Source of the DNA: Pseudoglutamicibacter albus
GTDB lineage: Bacteria > Actinomycetota > Actinomycetes > Actinomycetales > Micrococcaceae
Length of the DNA: 64,000 bases
Assembly: GCF_022346425.1 (NCBI RefSeq)
Contig: NZ_JAKRCW010000010.1
Location: forward strand, 1-64,000
Reading direction: 5' to 3'
The notes beneath the pieces were generated by a model. It was not told where the DNA came from. It worked only from the letters and a program-made list of their open reading frames with translations, and ran no database searches. Made by a program: the position numbers and the translations under genes. Below, in pieces: positions 54,801-64,000 of this stretch (its first letter is position 1; each line of letters begins with the position of its first letter).

Positions 54801-55781
54801 GTGAGCGTGAAATACACCTATCTGGGACCAGCCGGAACCTTCTGCGAACAAGCCCTCCTGACACTGCCGGGGCCCGCCGCGGAGCCGGAACACAACCGGA
54901 TCCCGGCCACCAACGTGGACGCAGCACTCCAGCTGGTGCGCACAGGTGAGGTTGACGCGGCCGTTGTGCCGATCGAAAACTCCGTTGAGGGCGGGGTCTC
55001 CGCGACCCTCGATGCAATCGCGGCAGGCGAGTCGCTCCACATCGTCGCAGAAGCCGTGATCCCCGTGACCTTCCAGCTCGCCGCATTGCCAGAAATCAAC
55101 GCCCTCGACCAGATCCGCACCATCTCAACCCACGGCCACGCGTGGGCCCAATGCCGGCAATGGGCGCAGAACGCGATCCCGGAGGTCAACTTTCTGCCCG
55201 CATCATCCACCGCGGCAGGCGCGCTCGGTCTTCTCGAAGACAACCCCGCCTACCAAGCGGCAATCTGCTCACCCTTGGTCGCCCAACGCCACAACCTCAA
55301 CGTCCTAGCGGAAGGAATCGAGGACAACCAAGGCGCGGTCACCCGCTTTGTCATGGTCCAAAAACCCGGCCGCATCCCAGGGCCGACCGGGTCCGATAAG
55401 TCCACCATCGTCGTCGAACTCACCCACGACCGCCCCGGCGGCCTGCGTGAAATCCTCGACCACTTCGCAACCCGCGGCGTGAACCTCACCCGCATCGAAT
55501 CCCGCCCCACAGGCCTAGGGCTTGGCCAATACTTCTTCTCGATCGACCTCGAAGGCCACATCAGCGAACCCCGCGTCGAAGAAGTGCTCCACGGCCTCCA
55601 CCGGATCAGCACCTACATTCGCTTCCTCGGCTCCTACCCATCCGCAACCCCGATAGTCGTCAACGTTCCACCACACGCAACCCCCGGGGCCTATCAAGCC
55701 GCCGACGCCTGGCTCAACGACATCCTGACAAGCGGCAACCAGGCCGATGCCACCCAAACAGACGGCAACCAGGCGCGGTAG
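54801..55781 (+). CDS. pheA: Prephenate dehydratase
   Basis: 326-aa enzyme converting prephenate to phenylpyruvate in phenylalanine synthesis. The dehydratase domain (about 1-185) starts YTYLGPAGTFCEQALL and has VVPIENSVEGGVSATLD; near residues 182-185 the catalytic TRF motif appears (GAVTRFVMV). A regulatory ACT domain follows (about 205-285) with HDRPGGLREILDHFA and ESRPTG, the Phe-binding signature. Start GTG 54801 has AAGGA four bases upstream; GTG 54807 is the alternative. An earlier start (54705) would run through the tandem repeats and is rejected. Confidence 0.94.
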   Translation: MSVKYTYLGPAGTFCEQALLTLPGPAAEPEHNRIPATNVDAALQLVRTGEVDAAVVPIENSVEGGVSATLDAIAAGESLHIVAEAVIPVTFQLAALPEINALDQIRTISTHGHAWAQCRQWAQNAIPEVNFLPASSTAAGALGLLEDNPAYQAAICSPLVAQRHNLNVLAEGIEDNQGAVTRFVMVQKPGRIPGPTGSDKSTIVVELTHDRPGGLREILDHFATRGVNLTRIESRPTGLGLGQYFFSIDLEGHISEPRVEEVLHGLHRISTYIRFLGSYPSATPIVVNVPPHATPGAYQAADAWLNDILTSGNQADATQTDGNQAR

Positions 55782-55785
55782 TCGC

Positions 55786-56793
55786 CTAACTACGCAGAGA
55801 ATTCAGGGCCTTACGGAAACCGCGCGGCAGCATCGCAAGCAAATCCCCACCAGGAGCACACCGATCCACAGGGCGCGGAACCCGCAAAGTCAGCGCATGC
55901 TTGACAACCTCAGTCGTCATGGTCGTGACCTTACCCACCGGGTCACCATCAATCTGAGCCATCACCGGCTTCAAAGGACGCACCGAAATCTTCCGCGTCT
56001 GAACATGCGCCATCAACCGGGTGCGCAAACGCTTATGCCACAACGTCTTCACACCCACAATCGACCAACCCAACGCAGTACGCGGCCTATACAACACAAC
56101 ATCCTGCACACCATCAGACATCGAAGCACCCGGCGCGAACTCGATACCACCCTGAATATAGCCAGCGTTCGCCATCACAATCGTGCGGAAATCAACCGTC
56201 TCCCACGCACCATCATCAATCCGCACACGAGCCTCCTTAGGGAAACCCGCTAACCGCTGCAAACCAGCCGCAACATAAGCCCCCGGACCAATCAGCCTCT
56301 TCAACCGGGAATTCGTGTTCGACATGACCTCCGCATCGATCCCCACACCAGCAGCGACCAAACTCAACTGCGAATCCACAGACTTATCCGGGCCCACCAA
56401 CTCAACCCGCAAGGCATCCACCCGATACGTCTCCCCCAACAACGCTGTACGGATAGCGCCGGAAACATCGTCCGGATCAATACCCACATTCCGGGCCAAC
56501 AAATTACCCGTCCCCAACGGCAAAACAGCTAACTCAACATCGCCACGCCCCACCAAATACTCAGCGACCAACCGAACCGTACCGTCACCGCCACCAACAA
56601 CAATCAGATCAGCGCCCGCAGCCAACGCCTCCGCAGCCTGCCCAGCCCCCGGATCATCCTCCGTCGTCTCAAAAAACAAAGGCTCCGCAATACCCTCCGC
56701 CAGCGCAACCTCACGGAACTCATCGCGGATGGCCTCCAAACCGGGCTTACCGCCATTCAAAATCACCGCAGGCTGAACCAACGAACCCACCAA
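55786..56793 (-). CDS. Diacylglycerol kinase/lipid kinase family protein
   Basis: 335-aa DAGK/LCB5-family kinase. Nucleotide-binding [16 protein letters not shown] near residues 85-100 and [16 protein letters not shown] near 115-130 are hallmarks; the C-terminal half has [21 protein letters not shown]. The probable job is phosphorylation of a lipid such as diacylglycerol, phosphatidylinositol or a related lipid; the substrate cannot be told. It converges with pheA, 4 bp away, and is divergent from serS. Confidence 0.9.
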   Translation of the reverse strand: MVGSLVQPAVILNGGKPGLEAIRDEFREVALAEGIAEPLFFETTEDDPGAGQAAEALAAGADLIVVGGGDGTVRLVAEYLVGRGDVELAVLPLGTGNLLARNVGIDPDDVSGAIRTALLGETYRVDALRVELVGPDKSVDSQLSLVAAGVGIDAEVMSNTNSRLKRLIGPGAYVAAGLQRLAGFPKEARVRIDDGAWETVDFRTIVMANAGYIQGGIEFAPGASMSDGVQDVVLYRPRTALGWSIVGVKTLWHKRLRTRLMAHVQTRKISVRPLKPVMAQIDGDPVGKVTTMTTEVVKHALTLRVPRPVDRCAPGGDLLAMLPRGFRKALNSLRS

Positions 56794-56927
56794 AACCTTC
56801 CACTACAACAACCACAAACAGACACAAACGTGCCGTCCCCATAGATTACCGACCAAGCCACCATCCTGTGAACCACATAAGACACAACAAACCCGTCAAG
56901 AAGACCGTGACAGGTAGGCTTATAACC

Positions 56928-58220
56928 ATGATCGACTTGAAAGACCTGGCCGAAAACCCAGAGAAATACCGTGCATCCCAACGCGCCCGCGAAGCCGACG
57001 AACAACTCGTCGATCGCGTTCTCACGGCCGACGCCGAACGCCGCAGCGCGCTCGCCGAGTTCGAAACACTGAGAGCAGAACAAAAAGCGTTCGGCAAAAA
57101 AGTCGCCCAAGCCACAGGCGAAGAAAAACAAGCCCTCCTCGAAGGCGTGAAACAACTCGCAGGCCAAGTCAAAACAGCAGAAGCCGCCGCCAACACAGCC
57201 CAAGAACAGCGCGATACGATCGCCGCATCGTTCCCCAACCTCATCATCGACGGCATCCCAACCGGCGGCGAAGACGACTACACCGTCCTCAAAACCGTAG
57301 GAACCCCACGCGACTTTAGCGCCGAAGGATTCGAGCCACGCGACCACCTCGAACTCGGTGAAATTCTCGGGGCCATCGATATGGAACGCGGCGCGAAAGT
57401 ATCCGGCTCCCGCTTCTACTTCCTCAAAGGAGTAGGCGCACGGCTTGAAATGGCGCTCATCAACATGGGTATGGACCTCGCGCTACGCAACGGCTTCGAA
57501 CCGATCATCACCCCAACGCTCGTACGCCCACAGACGATGCGCGGAACCGGCTTCGACGTCGAACACGACGACGAAATCTACCGGCTCGAAAAAGACGACC
57601 TCTACCTCGTCGGAACATCCGAAGTCGCACTCGCCGGCTACCACGCCGACGAAATCCTCGACCTCACCGCCGGCCCCCTCAAATACGCCGGCTACTCCAC
57701 CTGCTACCGCCGCGAAGCCGGCTCCGCAGGCAAAGACACCCGCGGCATCATCCGCGTACACCAGTTCAACAAACTCGAAATGTTCGTCTACTGCCAGCAA
57801 GAACAAGCAGAAGAACTCCACGAACAACTGCTCGCCTGGGAAGAAGAAATGCTGCAGTCCCTCGGGCTCGCTTACCGCGTCATCGACACCGCGGCAGGCG
57901 ACCTCGGAACCAGTGCGGCACGCAAATTCGACTGCGAAGCCTGGGTACCAACCCAAGGAACCTACCGCGAACTGACCTCCACATCGAACTGCACCACATT
58001 CCAGGCCCGCCGCCTCAACATCCGCGAACGCGTCACCGACGCCGAAGGCAAGAACAAAGGCACCCGCTCCGTAGCAACACTGAACGGGACGCTGGCAACC
58101 ACCCGCTGGATCGTCGCGATCCTCGAAACCCACCAGAACGCCGACGGCTCCGTGACCATCCCAGAAGTCCTGCGCCCATACATGGGCGGAATGGAAAAAC
58201 TCGAACCCATCCAGCGCTGA
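56928..58220 (+). CDS. serS: Seryl-tRNA synthetase
   Basis: 430-aa class II synthetase charging tRNA-Ser. An N-terminal antiparallel coiled-coil arm (about 25-105, many Glu/Lys/Ala/Gln) binds the tRNA variable arm; class II motif 2 includes [22 protein letters not shown] near 258-279 and motif 3 has [15 protein letters not shown] near 383-397. I start at ATG 56928 ([21 protein letters not shown] upstream) and not at an in-frame ATG 20 codons earlier. The last 18 bases, including the stop, are repeated directly after the gene. Confidence 0.95.
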   Translation: MIDLKDLAENPEKYRASQRAREADEQLVDRVLTADAERRSALAEFETLRAEQKAFGKKVAQATGEEKQALLEGVKQLAGQVKTAEAAANTAQEQRDTIAASFPNLIIDGIPTGGEDDYTVLKTVGTPRDFSAEGFEPRDHLELGEILGAIDMERGAKVSGSRFYFLKGVGARLEMALINMGMDLALRNGFEPIITPTLVRPQTMRGTGFDVEHDDEIYRLEKDDLYLVGTSEVALAGYHADEILDLTAGPLKYAGYSTCYRREAGSAGKDTRGIIRVHQFNKLEMFVYCQQEQAEELHEQLLAWEEEMLQSLGLAYRVIDTAAGDLGTSAARKFDCEAWVPTQGTYRELTSTSNCTTFQARRLNIRERVTDAEGKNKGTRSVATLNGTLATTRWIVAILETHQNADGSVTIPEVLRPYMGGMEKLEPIQR

Positions 58221-58240
58221 AGAACCCATCCAGCGCTGAA
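58203..58240 (+). repeat. Exact 19-bp tandem duplication spanning the serS stop codon
   Basis: GAACCCATCCAGCGCTGAA occurs at 58203-58221 and again at 58222-58240. The second copy repeats the last codons and TGA stop of serS in the 3' untranslated region. Confidence 0.92.
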
Positions 58241-58301
58241 GACGCACCATCACCTTGAGGGCCCGCCCAATAACGAAACCCCGCTGAAAGAGCAGGTTGA
58301 A

Positions 58302-59147
58302 ATGAGTGAGCTTGAGATGACAAAGGTTGAGACAATCGAGACTGGGAACCCTGAGCACAGTCGGTACATGATCTGCCTGGATGTAGACGGCACCATCGTT
58401 GACCATTCAGGTGAACTCTTCGAACCGGTCCGTGAGGCCGTCCACGCAGTGAGGCGGGCGGGCCACGAAGTGATCATCGCTACCGGCCGCTCGCTTCCAG
58501 CAACCTTGCCGGTCGCGGAAGCCTTAGGCATCGATAAAGGCCACGTGATCTCCTCCAACGGCGGGGTCACAGCGCAACTCGACCCCACGTATTCGCGCGG
58601 GTTCTCCGTTGTCGACCGGAGAACCTTCGACCCGGAACCCGCACTGAGGGCCCTCCAGGAAGCCCTGCCGGTAGCGAAGTTCGCCATCGAAACAGACACC
58701 GGAGACTTCCTCTCAACCGAACGTTTCCAAGACGCCAGCTTCGGCGTCCAAGCCCGCGGTGTGAGCCTAGAGGAGATGATGCAAGCCGATGCGGTGCGGC
58801 TCGTCGTGTTCTCAACCGACTCAACCGCTGAGGACTTCGGCCGCGCCGTCGAAGGCATCGGCCTATCCGGGGTGACCTATGCGGTCGGCTGGTCCGCGTG
58901 GCTCGACATCGCAGCCCACGGCGTCACGAAAGGCTCCGCACTCGAAGCGCTACGTTCACGGCTTGGCTTCCCGATCGAAAAGACCGTGGCGGTCGGGGAC
59001 GGCCGCAACGACATCGAAATGCTCGCCTGGGCCGGACGCGGCGTGGCTATGGGCCAAGCAGTCGAAGAAGTCCGCGCCGCCGCCGGTGAAGTCACAGGCC
59101 ATGTGGACGAGCACGGGCTCGCCGACGTCCTCAACTCGCTGCTTTAG
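58302..59147 (+). CDS. HAD-superfamily (Cof-type) hydrolase downstream of serS
   Basis: 281-aa Cof-type phosphatase: motif I CLDVDGTIVDHSG near 25-37, motif II IATGRS near 59-64, motif III Lys in THGVTKGSALEAL, motif IV GDGRNDIEMLAWAG. A HAD gene after serS is conserved in Micrococcales. ATG 58302 has GAAAT/GAGCAGG spacing upstream. Its 3' end overlaps the convergent LysR gene by 4 bp. Confidence 0.9.
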   Translation: MSELEMTKVETIETGNPEHSRYMICLDVDGTIVDHSGELFEPVREAVHAVRRAGHEVIIATGRSLPATLPVAEALGIDKGHVISSNGGVTAQLDPTYSRGFSVVDRRTFDPEPALRALQEALPVAKFAIETDTGDFLSTERFQDASFGVQARGVSLEEMMQADAVRLVVFSTDSTAEDFGRAVEGIGLSGVTYAVGWSAWLDIAAHGVTKGSALEALRSRLGFPIEKTVAVGDGRNDIEMLAWAGRGVAMGQAVEEVRAAAGEVTGHVDEHGLADVLNSLL

Positions 59148-60064
59148 TCCTCGACTTCGGCGATGGCGCCGCGGACAGCGGCCTCCAGCCGCTTCGCCGC
59201 ATGCCCCGTATGCCCGGGTGCCCACGGAGCCACCAGCTCCAGATGGCGCGCGAAACGTGCGTTATCAAACGGAACGAGTGCGACGTCGTCGTTGGCCATG
59301 TGCTGCGCAAGGAGCGGGATCAAACCCACCGCAAGCCCTGCCCCTACCAGGCCAAGCAGGGATGGAAGATCATCGGTGCGTAGCGTGGAAACATTGAGCT
59401 GGAGCCCGGCGTCAGAGAACACGTCCATGACCACCTGATCCATAGGGTCACCCTCTTTGGTGCCTAAAGCCCACTTCTCTTGAGCCAACGGAACCAGGTC
59501 TTGAGCGCGGACAAGACTCAGCCCAGCCGCCCAATGGTCTGTGGGGACCGCGAGTAAAAGTTCGTCCTCATACAGCGGAATACGTAGGGCGCGCGGCCCA
59601 AGCGAAAGCGGATAGCCGTCCACCGCGTAAATGATCGCGGCATCCAAGGCCCGGCGGTTGATGCGCTGGATCAAGTCCGGGCTTTCCTCCAAGGTTGGCT
59701 CGACCTCGAAACCCAGCTGCTCAGCGCTACGAACAATCGAGGGCAGAAGCCGCGCCGCCGCGGTAGGGAAGAGGCCCAACGTGAGGCGAGTACGGCCCAG
59801 ACGAGCAAGATCCCGGGTGTCGCGCAGCGCGGAATCAGACAACGCGAGGATCTCCGCGGCGCGCTCCGCCATGAGCTCACCCGCATGTGTGAGCCGTGTA
59901 CCGCGCGTATCGCGCACCGTGAGCGGGGCACCCACAGCGCGGTCAAGATTACCCAGGTGATGATCAACCGTGGGCTGCGACCAGCCCAAAGCCCGCGCCC
60001 CCTTAGCCACCGAGCCGTGACGAGCTATCGCATCCAGGGCCTGCAGCTGCCGCGTATCGAGCAT
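59144..60064 (-). CDS. LysR-family transcriptional regulator
   Basis: 306-aa LysR regulator: N-terminal winged HTH (about 4-62, with GSVAKGARALGWSQPTVDHHLGNLD) and a periplasmic-binding-protein-like effector domain (about 90-300). It is divergent from the decarboxylase gene with a 176-bp gap, the usual arrangement for a LysR regulator and its target, so it may control lysine/ornithine decarboxylation in response to an amino acid. Target and effector are inferred only. Confidence 0.9.
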   Translation of the reverse strand: MLDTRQLQALDAIARHGSVAKGARALGWSQPTVDHHLGNLDRAVGAPLTVRDTRGTRLTHAGELMAERAAEILALSDSALRDTRDLARLGRTRLTLGLFPTAAARLLPSIVRSAEQLGFEVEPTLEESPDLIQRINRRALDAAIIYAVDGYPLSLGPRALRIPLYEDELLLAVPTDHWAAGLSLVRAQDLVPLAQEKWALGTKEGDPMDQVVMDVFSDAGLQLNVSTLRTDDLPSLLGLVGAGLAVGLIPLLAQHMANDDVALVPFDNARFARHLELVAPWAPGHTGHAAKRLEAAVRGAIAEVED

Positions 60065-60240
60065 GAACCTGCCTCTATCGTCTTTGGAAGTGAGAGTGGA
60101 GCGCCCTAGAGCTGGCTGACCCTAGAACTGGTTAAACCGAGGGCCGGCTCCATACTGAGTATAGAGGGATATAGAAAAATGTCCCGTTCACAGCATAGAT
60201 TTCGCATGTTTTCATAGAGGTTATGCTCAAGGAAACCTTT

Positions 60241-61908
60241 ATGCGCAAGCCGGGATCTGACCTCCAGAAGACCGCCCGCGAGGTTGGCGACATCGCCCGC
60301 GGAAACCCAGCACAGCATCGTGCCCCGTTCGGCCATGCCCTCCTTGAGTATGCCCAGCGCGACACCCTCCAGGTCATGGTGCCCGGCCATGCGTGTGATG
60401 CTGAGCGTTCGTATCCGGAGCTCGTGGACTTCATGGGCGCCCAAGGTGTAGCGCTCGATGTTCCACCGATGACCGACGGCATCGACCTAGGCGAAAACAC
60501 CCCGCTCGATGAGGCGCTCGAGCTCGCCGCTGAGGCGTGGGGTGCCTCCCGCACGTGGTTCATGACCAACGGCGCGTCCCAGGCCAACCGCACCGCCGCG
60601 ATCGCGGTGCGAGCGCTCGGTGAGCGCGTCATGGTTCAGCGTGCTATGCATTCGAGCTTCACCGACGGGATTCTGCTGGCGGGGCTCATGCCGTCTTTCG
60701 TTGTCCCGAACGTTGATTCACGCAACGGCGTCACGCACGGCTTGACCCCTGAAGCGCTCGATGAGGCGCTCACTTCACAGGCCCAGGCCGGTGAGAAGGT
60801 CGATAGCGTCTATGTGGTTTCGCCGAGCTATTTCGGTGCGGTTGCCGATGTCGAGGGGCTCGCTGAGGTTGCGCACGCACACGATGCAGCACTCATCGTG
60901 GATGGCGCGTGGGGCCCGCACTTCGGTTTCCACCCGGATCTGCCCGGCTCGCCGGTGGCGCTCGGTGCGGACCTCGTGATTTCTTCGACGCATAAGCTCG
61001 TTGGTTCGCTCACCCAATCAGCGATGCTGCATTTGGGGCACGGGCCGTTGGCGCGAAAGCTCGAGCCGTTCGTTGAACGCGCGTACACGATGACCGGCTC
61101 GACCTCGGCCTCCAACATCCTGAAGGGCTCTCTGGATGTGGCCCGCCAAGGCCTCATCAACGGCCGTGACCGCATCGAGAGCGCCTTGCGTGGTGCCGAA
61201 CAGCTACGCGAGGCGCTACGTGAGGATGATCGTTTCCGTGTTCTTTCTGATGATTTCGGTGATTTCGCGGACATCCATGAGATCGATACGCTCCGCATCC
61301 CCGTGGATGTATCCCGTTTGGGGCATACGGGCCATTGGGTGCGTCAGCGGCTCATCGCGGACCACGACGTCTACTGCGAAATGTCCACTGCCACGACCAT
61401 CGTCATCATCTTCGGTGCCCTGGCTACCCCTGCGGTTGACCGGACCCTCGAGGCGCTGCGTGCTGTAGCTGATGCCGCGCAGAACCCGAATGTCGACGCC
61501 GATTCCGCTGACATCCCGGTTGCTTCCGGTAACTCGGTGGTTGCGGCAACGGACGCTTGGGAAGCAACCACCCCAGGCCATGCAGTTGACGCGCTCAGCG
61601 GTACCGCGGAACAGCCCGGTACTGAGGAGCGTTTCCCCGAGCTGCCGAAAGCCGGAACTATGCGGCTGCTGCCGCGCGATGCCTACTTCGCGGACGCTTT
61701 CGACGTGGTTTCAGATCAGGACGCGGTGGGCCGGATCAGCGCGGACACCCTGGCCGCTTACCCGCCGGGTATCCCGAACGTTCTGCCGGGGGAGGAAATC
61801 ACGCAAGAGATCGTCTCGTTCCTGCAGGCAGTAGCGACCTCGCCCACCGGATACGTGCGCGGTGCGCAAGACGCGAAAGTAACGACCTTCCGCGTAGTCG
61901 CAGAATAG
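60241..61908 (+). CDS. Orn/Lys/Arg decarboxylase-family PLP enzyme
   Basis: 555-aa fold-type I PLP enzyme of the bacterial Orn/Lys/Arg decarboxylase group (short, without the receiver-like N-terminal wing domain). PLP-binding Lys lies in ISSTHKLVGSLTQS near residue 251; the Asp-rich sheet segment VDGAWGPHFG and MTNGASQANRTA match the cofactor site. Start ATG 60241 is favoured by AAGGA seven bases upstream; ATG 60223 has poor spacing. The C-terminal domain (LPRDAYFADAFDVV...YPPGIPNVLPGE) is typical. Likely product is cadaverine, putrescine or agmatine; the exact substrate cannot be set. Confidence 0.9.
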   Translation: MRKPGSDLQKTAREVGDIARGNPAQHRAPFGHALLEYAQRDTLQVMVPGHACDAERSYPELVDFMGAQGVALDVPPMTDGIDLGENTPLDEALELAAEAWGASRTWFMTNGASQANRTAAIAVRALGERVMVQRAMHSSFTDGILLAGLMPSFVVPNVDSRNGVTHGLTPEALDEALTSQAQAGEKVDSVYVVSPSYFGAVADVEGLAEVAHAHDAALIVDGAWGPHFGFHPDLPGSPVALGADLVISSTHKLVGSLTQSAMLHLGHGPLARKLEPFVERAYTMTGSTSASNILKGSLDVARQGLINGRDRIESALRGAEQLREALREDDRFRVLSDDFGDFADIHEIDTLRIPVDVSRLGHTGHWVRQRLIADHDVYCEMSTATTIVIIFGALATPAVDRTLEALRAVADAAQNPNVDADSADIPVASGNSVVAATDAWEATTPGHAVDALSGTAEQPGTEERFPELPKAGTMRLLPRDAYFADAFDVVSDQDAVGRISADTLAAYPPGIPNVLPGEEITQEIVSFLQAVATSPTGYVRGAQDAKVTTFRVVAE

Positions 61909-61964
61909 GGCGAGCCGTGTAGCCCCGCTGTTGCCGGCTCAGCCGCTGCTGACCCACCCGCATG

Positions 61965-62573
61965 TTAGACGAGGGTCTCTGCGAGCCGTAACAGGAGCTC
62001 AGCTGAGGCGCGGCCCGCTACTTCTTCGCGCCAGCGGGCGCGCGCTATGGTCTGCGATACCGCTTGAACGGTGACCCCTAAAGCCTCGGCTACGGCCTTC
62101 TGTTGGCCACGCACACCAGGGAGAAGTAAGTCAATGACCGCCCAGTCGGCGGCCGAGCGGCGTGAGATCACGTCCCCTAAGAGGACGAGCGCGCCCTCAG
62201 CGGCGGCAGCGGTTTCCGGCGCGGTGGGTAGCCCATCGAGCGCTATACCCGCCGGTCCGGCCTCAACCGCGACGGGCACCGTGGCCCGCACCGTACGTTC
62301 AACGGCCACCCGGGACCGAGCCGCCGCGGCATCGTGTGCATCAACCCCGGCAATACCGACCCCCACCCGGAACACGGCACCGTCGGGGCCGGGCCGCAAC
62401 CCCGTCAGAACAGCCAACACCACATCGGCGGGGTCAGCGATAAGGCCCGCGGCCTCATCGCCCACGGTCCGGTCGAAACCATCCGCGGCATCGCCCACCG
62501 ACCGTTTAAGTGACTGCAGCAGAACACCCACGCCATCGCCGACGTCGCGGGTGTTCTGCTGCGTCAAAGTCAC
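61965..62573 (-). CDS. SatD-like protein with C-terminal helix-turn-helix
   Basis: 202-aa protein. The N-terminal part contains TVGDEAAGLIADPADVVLAVL and FRVGVGIAGVDAH, which match the pattern of the SatD family (GDE..GLF.DPADAL and RVGIG). The C-terminal ~45 residues form a helix-turn-helix of sigma-4/LuxR style (QQKAVAEALGVTVQAVSQTI). Adjacent to ppa, 15 bp after its stop. It might be a nucleotide- or DNA-binding regulator; function is unknown. Confidence 0.7.
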   Translation of the reverse strand: MTLTQQNTRDVGDGVGVLLQSLKRSVGDAADGFDRTVGDEAAGLIADPADVVLAVLTGLRPGPDGAVFRVGVGIAGVDAHDAAAARSRVAVERTVRATVPVAVEAGPAGIALDGLPTAPETAAAAEGALVLLGDVISRRSAADWAVIDLLLPGVRGQQKAVAEALGVTVQAVSQTIARARWREEVAGRASAELLLRLAETLV

Positions 62574-62588
62574 ATGGAACAGAGGTGC

Positions 62589-63068
62589 TCAGCCCTTGAA
62601 ACGTTCGATGGACTCCTGAAGTTCCTTCTCGGCGGCCTCACGGTCAGCCCATCCCTCAACCTTGACCCACTTGCCAGGCTCAAGATCCTTATAACGAGTG
62701 AAGAAGTGCTCGATCTCCTGGCGTAAGAACTCGCCCAGGTCCTCAACGGACTGGATGTGATCGAAACGAGGATCAGACGGAACGCACACAACCTTCGCGT
62801 CCTCACCGCCGTCATCAGTCATGTTCAAAACGCCGATCGGGCGAGCCTCAACCACAACACCTGGGTGCAAATCCACGCCTGGGATGTAAACCAAAGCATC
62901 CAGCGGGTCGCCGTCCAAACCGAGGGTGTTGTCAAAGAACCCGTAGTGGGTTGGGTACTGCATAGGGGTGAACAGGACGCGATCCAAGTGGATGCGGCCG
63001 GTTTCGTGGTCCACCTCGTACTTGACACGGGAGCCGGCAGGGATTTCGATGGTCACATCATGCTTCAT
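62589..63068 (-). CDS. ppa: Inorganic pyrophosphatase
   Basis: 159-aa soluble family I pyrophosphatase, hydrolysing PPi to phosphate. The signature DGDPLDALV (three metal-binding Asp) lies near residues 52-60, with the earlier active-site segment GSRVKYEVD and [10 protein letters not shown]. Length is normal for the actinobacterial enzyme. It is divergent from the dacB gene about 100 bp away and lies directly upstream of the SatD-like gene. Confidence 0.96.
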   Translation of the reverse strand: MKHDVTIEIPAGSRVKYEVDHETGRIHLDRVLFTPMQYPTHYGFFDNTLGLDGDPLDALVYIPGVDLHPGVVVEARPIGVLNMTDDGGEDAKVVCVPSDPRFDHIQSVEDLGEFLRQEIEHFFTRYKDLEPGKWVKVEGWADREAAEKELQESIERFKG

Positions 63069-63167
63069 GTGTGCACTCCTTTAAGTGGTGGGGTGTCCCG
63101 CGCGTTGCCGGCGCGCGGGCGTTCTCTGTTTAAGGGTAACTGACGTGAGCTAAGTAGAATTTCATTG

Positions 63168-64000
63168 ATGACCAATGCTTCCCGACCCGCGCGTCGCTTC
63201 CTTGTCCCTGTAGTTGTGGCCCTGTTGTTGGTGGCCGCAACCCAGGTGGTGTCTGCGTTTTTTGGGCGGCCGGATGATCCGGCCGCGACCGCCGAGGTTC
63301 CTCAGTTGCCGGCCCCGGCGTTCAGTACGTCGGGGCCGGCCCCGGATGCCGCGGTGCTGCAACGCAAGGTCGATGCAGCACTTGAGGACAGCCCGGGCAC
63401 GGTTGAGGTTTCAGTGGTCGATGCGGTCACAGGCAAGCAGGTCGCTCACGTTGGTGAGGGGGAGGCGTTGATCCCGGCGTCTTCCTTGAAGGTTCTGACA
63501 GGTACCGCGGTGGTGTCCACGCTGGGGCTGGAGGATCAGTGGGTCACGCGGACCGTTCTGGACAAGCGGGGCTCCGGGGCGCCTGTCGTGTGGCTGGTTG
63601 CTGGTGGCGATGTGATGCTCAACCCGGGCGCAAGTGATGCGAAGGCCGTGAATGGTCGCGCAGGTTTGAAGACGTTGGCTGAACAGACCGCTAAAGAACT
63701 CAAGGCCTCCGGGGCGCTTGATGAAGCGGATGGTTCGCTCAAAGTGGGTGTGGATACCCGGATGTTCACTGGCCCAGCGTTGAACCCTGACTGGGCAGAT
63801 GATCTGGTTTCAACCAACAACGTCACCGAGATCGCCCCGATCGCCCTTTACGCGGGCCGCTCTGAAGCCTCACACACCTCCCCGGTGGTCCGGAACCCGG
63901 ACGAACATGCTTTAGAGGTGTTCACCGACCACCTGCAGTCTGCCGTGAAGTCAGGGAAGAAAAGCGTTGAGGTCAAGCAGGCGTCTGGGAAAACTAAACC
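63168..64000 (+). CDS. dacB: D-alanyl-D-alanine carboxypeptidase DacB (PBP4 family), N-terminal part
   Basis: First 277 residues of a peptidase S13 (PBP4/DacB) protein; the gene continues beyond the window. A signal anchor (about 8-30, RRFLVPVVVALLLVAATQVV) precedes the catalytic domain with SxxK motif in LIPASSLKVLTG near residues 105-108. It trims or cross-links peptidoglycan peptides. ATG 63168 is 100 bp from the divergent ppa start. The conserved neighbourhood ppa/dacB followed by tilS and hpt is common in actinobacteria, so those may lie beyond the edge. Confidence 0.92.
   Translation, partial: MTNASRPARRFLVPVVVALLLVAATQVVSAFFGRPDDPAATAEVPQLPAPAFSTSGPAPDAAVLQRKVDAALEDSPGTVEVSVVDAVTGKQVAHVGEGEALIPASSLKVLTGTAVVSTLGLEDQWVTRTVLDKRGSGAPVVWLVAGGDVMLNPGASDAKAVNGRAGLKTLAEQTAKELKASGALDEADGSLKVGVDTRMFTGPALNPDWADDLVSTNNVTEIAPIALYAGRSEASHTSPVVRNPDEHALEVFTDHLQSAVKSGKKSVEVKQASGKTK

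Overview
The window is the replication-origin region of a high-GC Gram-positive chromosome, most likely an actinobacterium of the family Micrococcaceae (Arthrobacter/Pseudoglutamicibacter/Rothia-like). The evidence is the gene order parB-parA-rsmG-jag-yidC-yidD-rnpA-rpmH / dnaA-dnaN-recF-dciA-gyrB-gyrA, followed by ileT-alaT, ppiA, a rhomboid gene, crgA, a class E-like sortase and the pknB-pknA-pbpA-rodA-pstP-fhaB-fhaA cluster. This order is known from many actinobacteria. The genus is inferred, not proven.

Layout. 1-6.5 kb (minus strand): chromosome segregation (ParA/ParB with four perfect parS cores) and the ribosomal-protein/RNase P/YidC operon. parA and parB are separated by about 1.6 kb that contains no recognisable gene but three parS sites. 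6.5-9.3 kb: the origin proper, with DnaA boxes on both sides of dnaA. 9.3-18 kb (plus): sliding clamp, RecF, DciA, gyrase and a DUF3566 membrane protein. 18.1-18.5 kb: tRNA-Ile and tRNA-Ala. 18.8-24.7 kb: an LEA-like membrane protein, cyclophilin, rhomboid, an unexpectedly dense second DnaA-box cluster (about 21.5-21.95 kb), SugE, CrgA, sortase and a glutamine amidotransferase. 24.8-34.3 kb (minus): the cell-wall/cell-division signalling operon. 34.6 kb: tRNA-Leu. 35-39.2 kb: a metal ABC transporter with a convergent DtxR/MntR regulator. 39.3-40.9 kb: SulP transporter. 41-43.2 kb: a tandem array of four related small lipoproteins, one with a lost start codon. 43.3-64 kb: mostly metabolic genes (USP, GntR, crotonase, sugar kinase, HAD phosphatases, an APH-fold pseudokinase, uracil permease, aldehyde dehydrogenase, amidase, rhodanese, prephenate dehydratase, lipid kinase, SerRS, LysR plus Orn/Lys/Arg decarboxylase, SatD-like protein, pyrophosphatase and the start of dacB).

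How the parts fit. Most neighbouring genes overlap by 1-4 bases (ATGA or GTGA), so translation is probably coupled in the yidC, gyrA, pkn/fha and metal-transporter operons. The origin, partition sites and partition proteins lie together, as expected of an active chromosomal origin. I see no prophage, insertion sequence, CRISPR array or rRNA gene. The best candidates for undescribed biology are the second DnaA-box cluster, the lipoprotein array, the APH-like pseudokinase and the split par locus.
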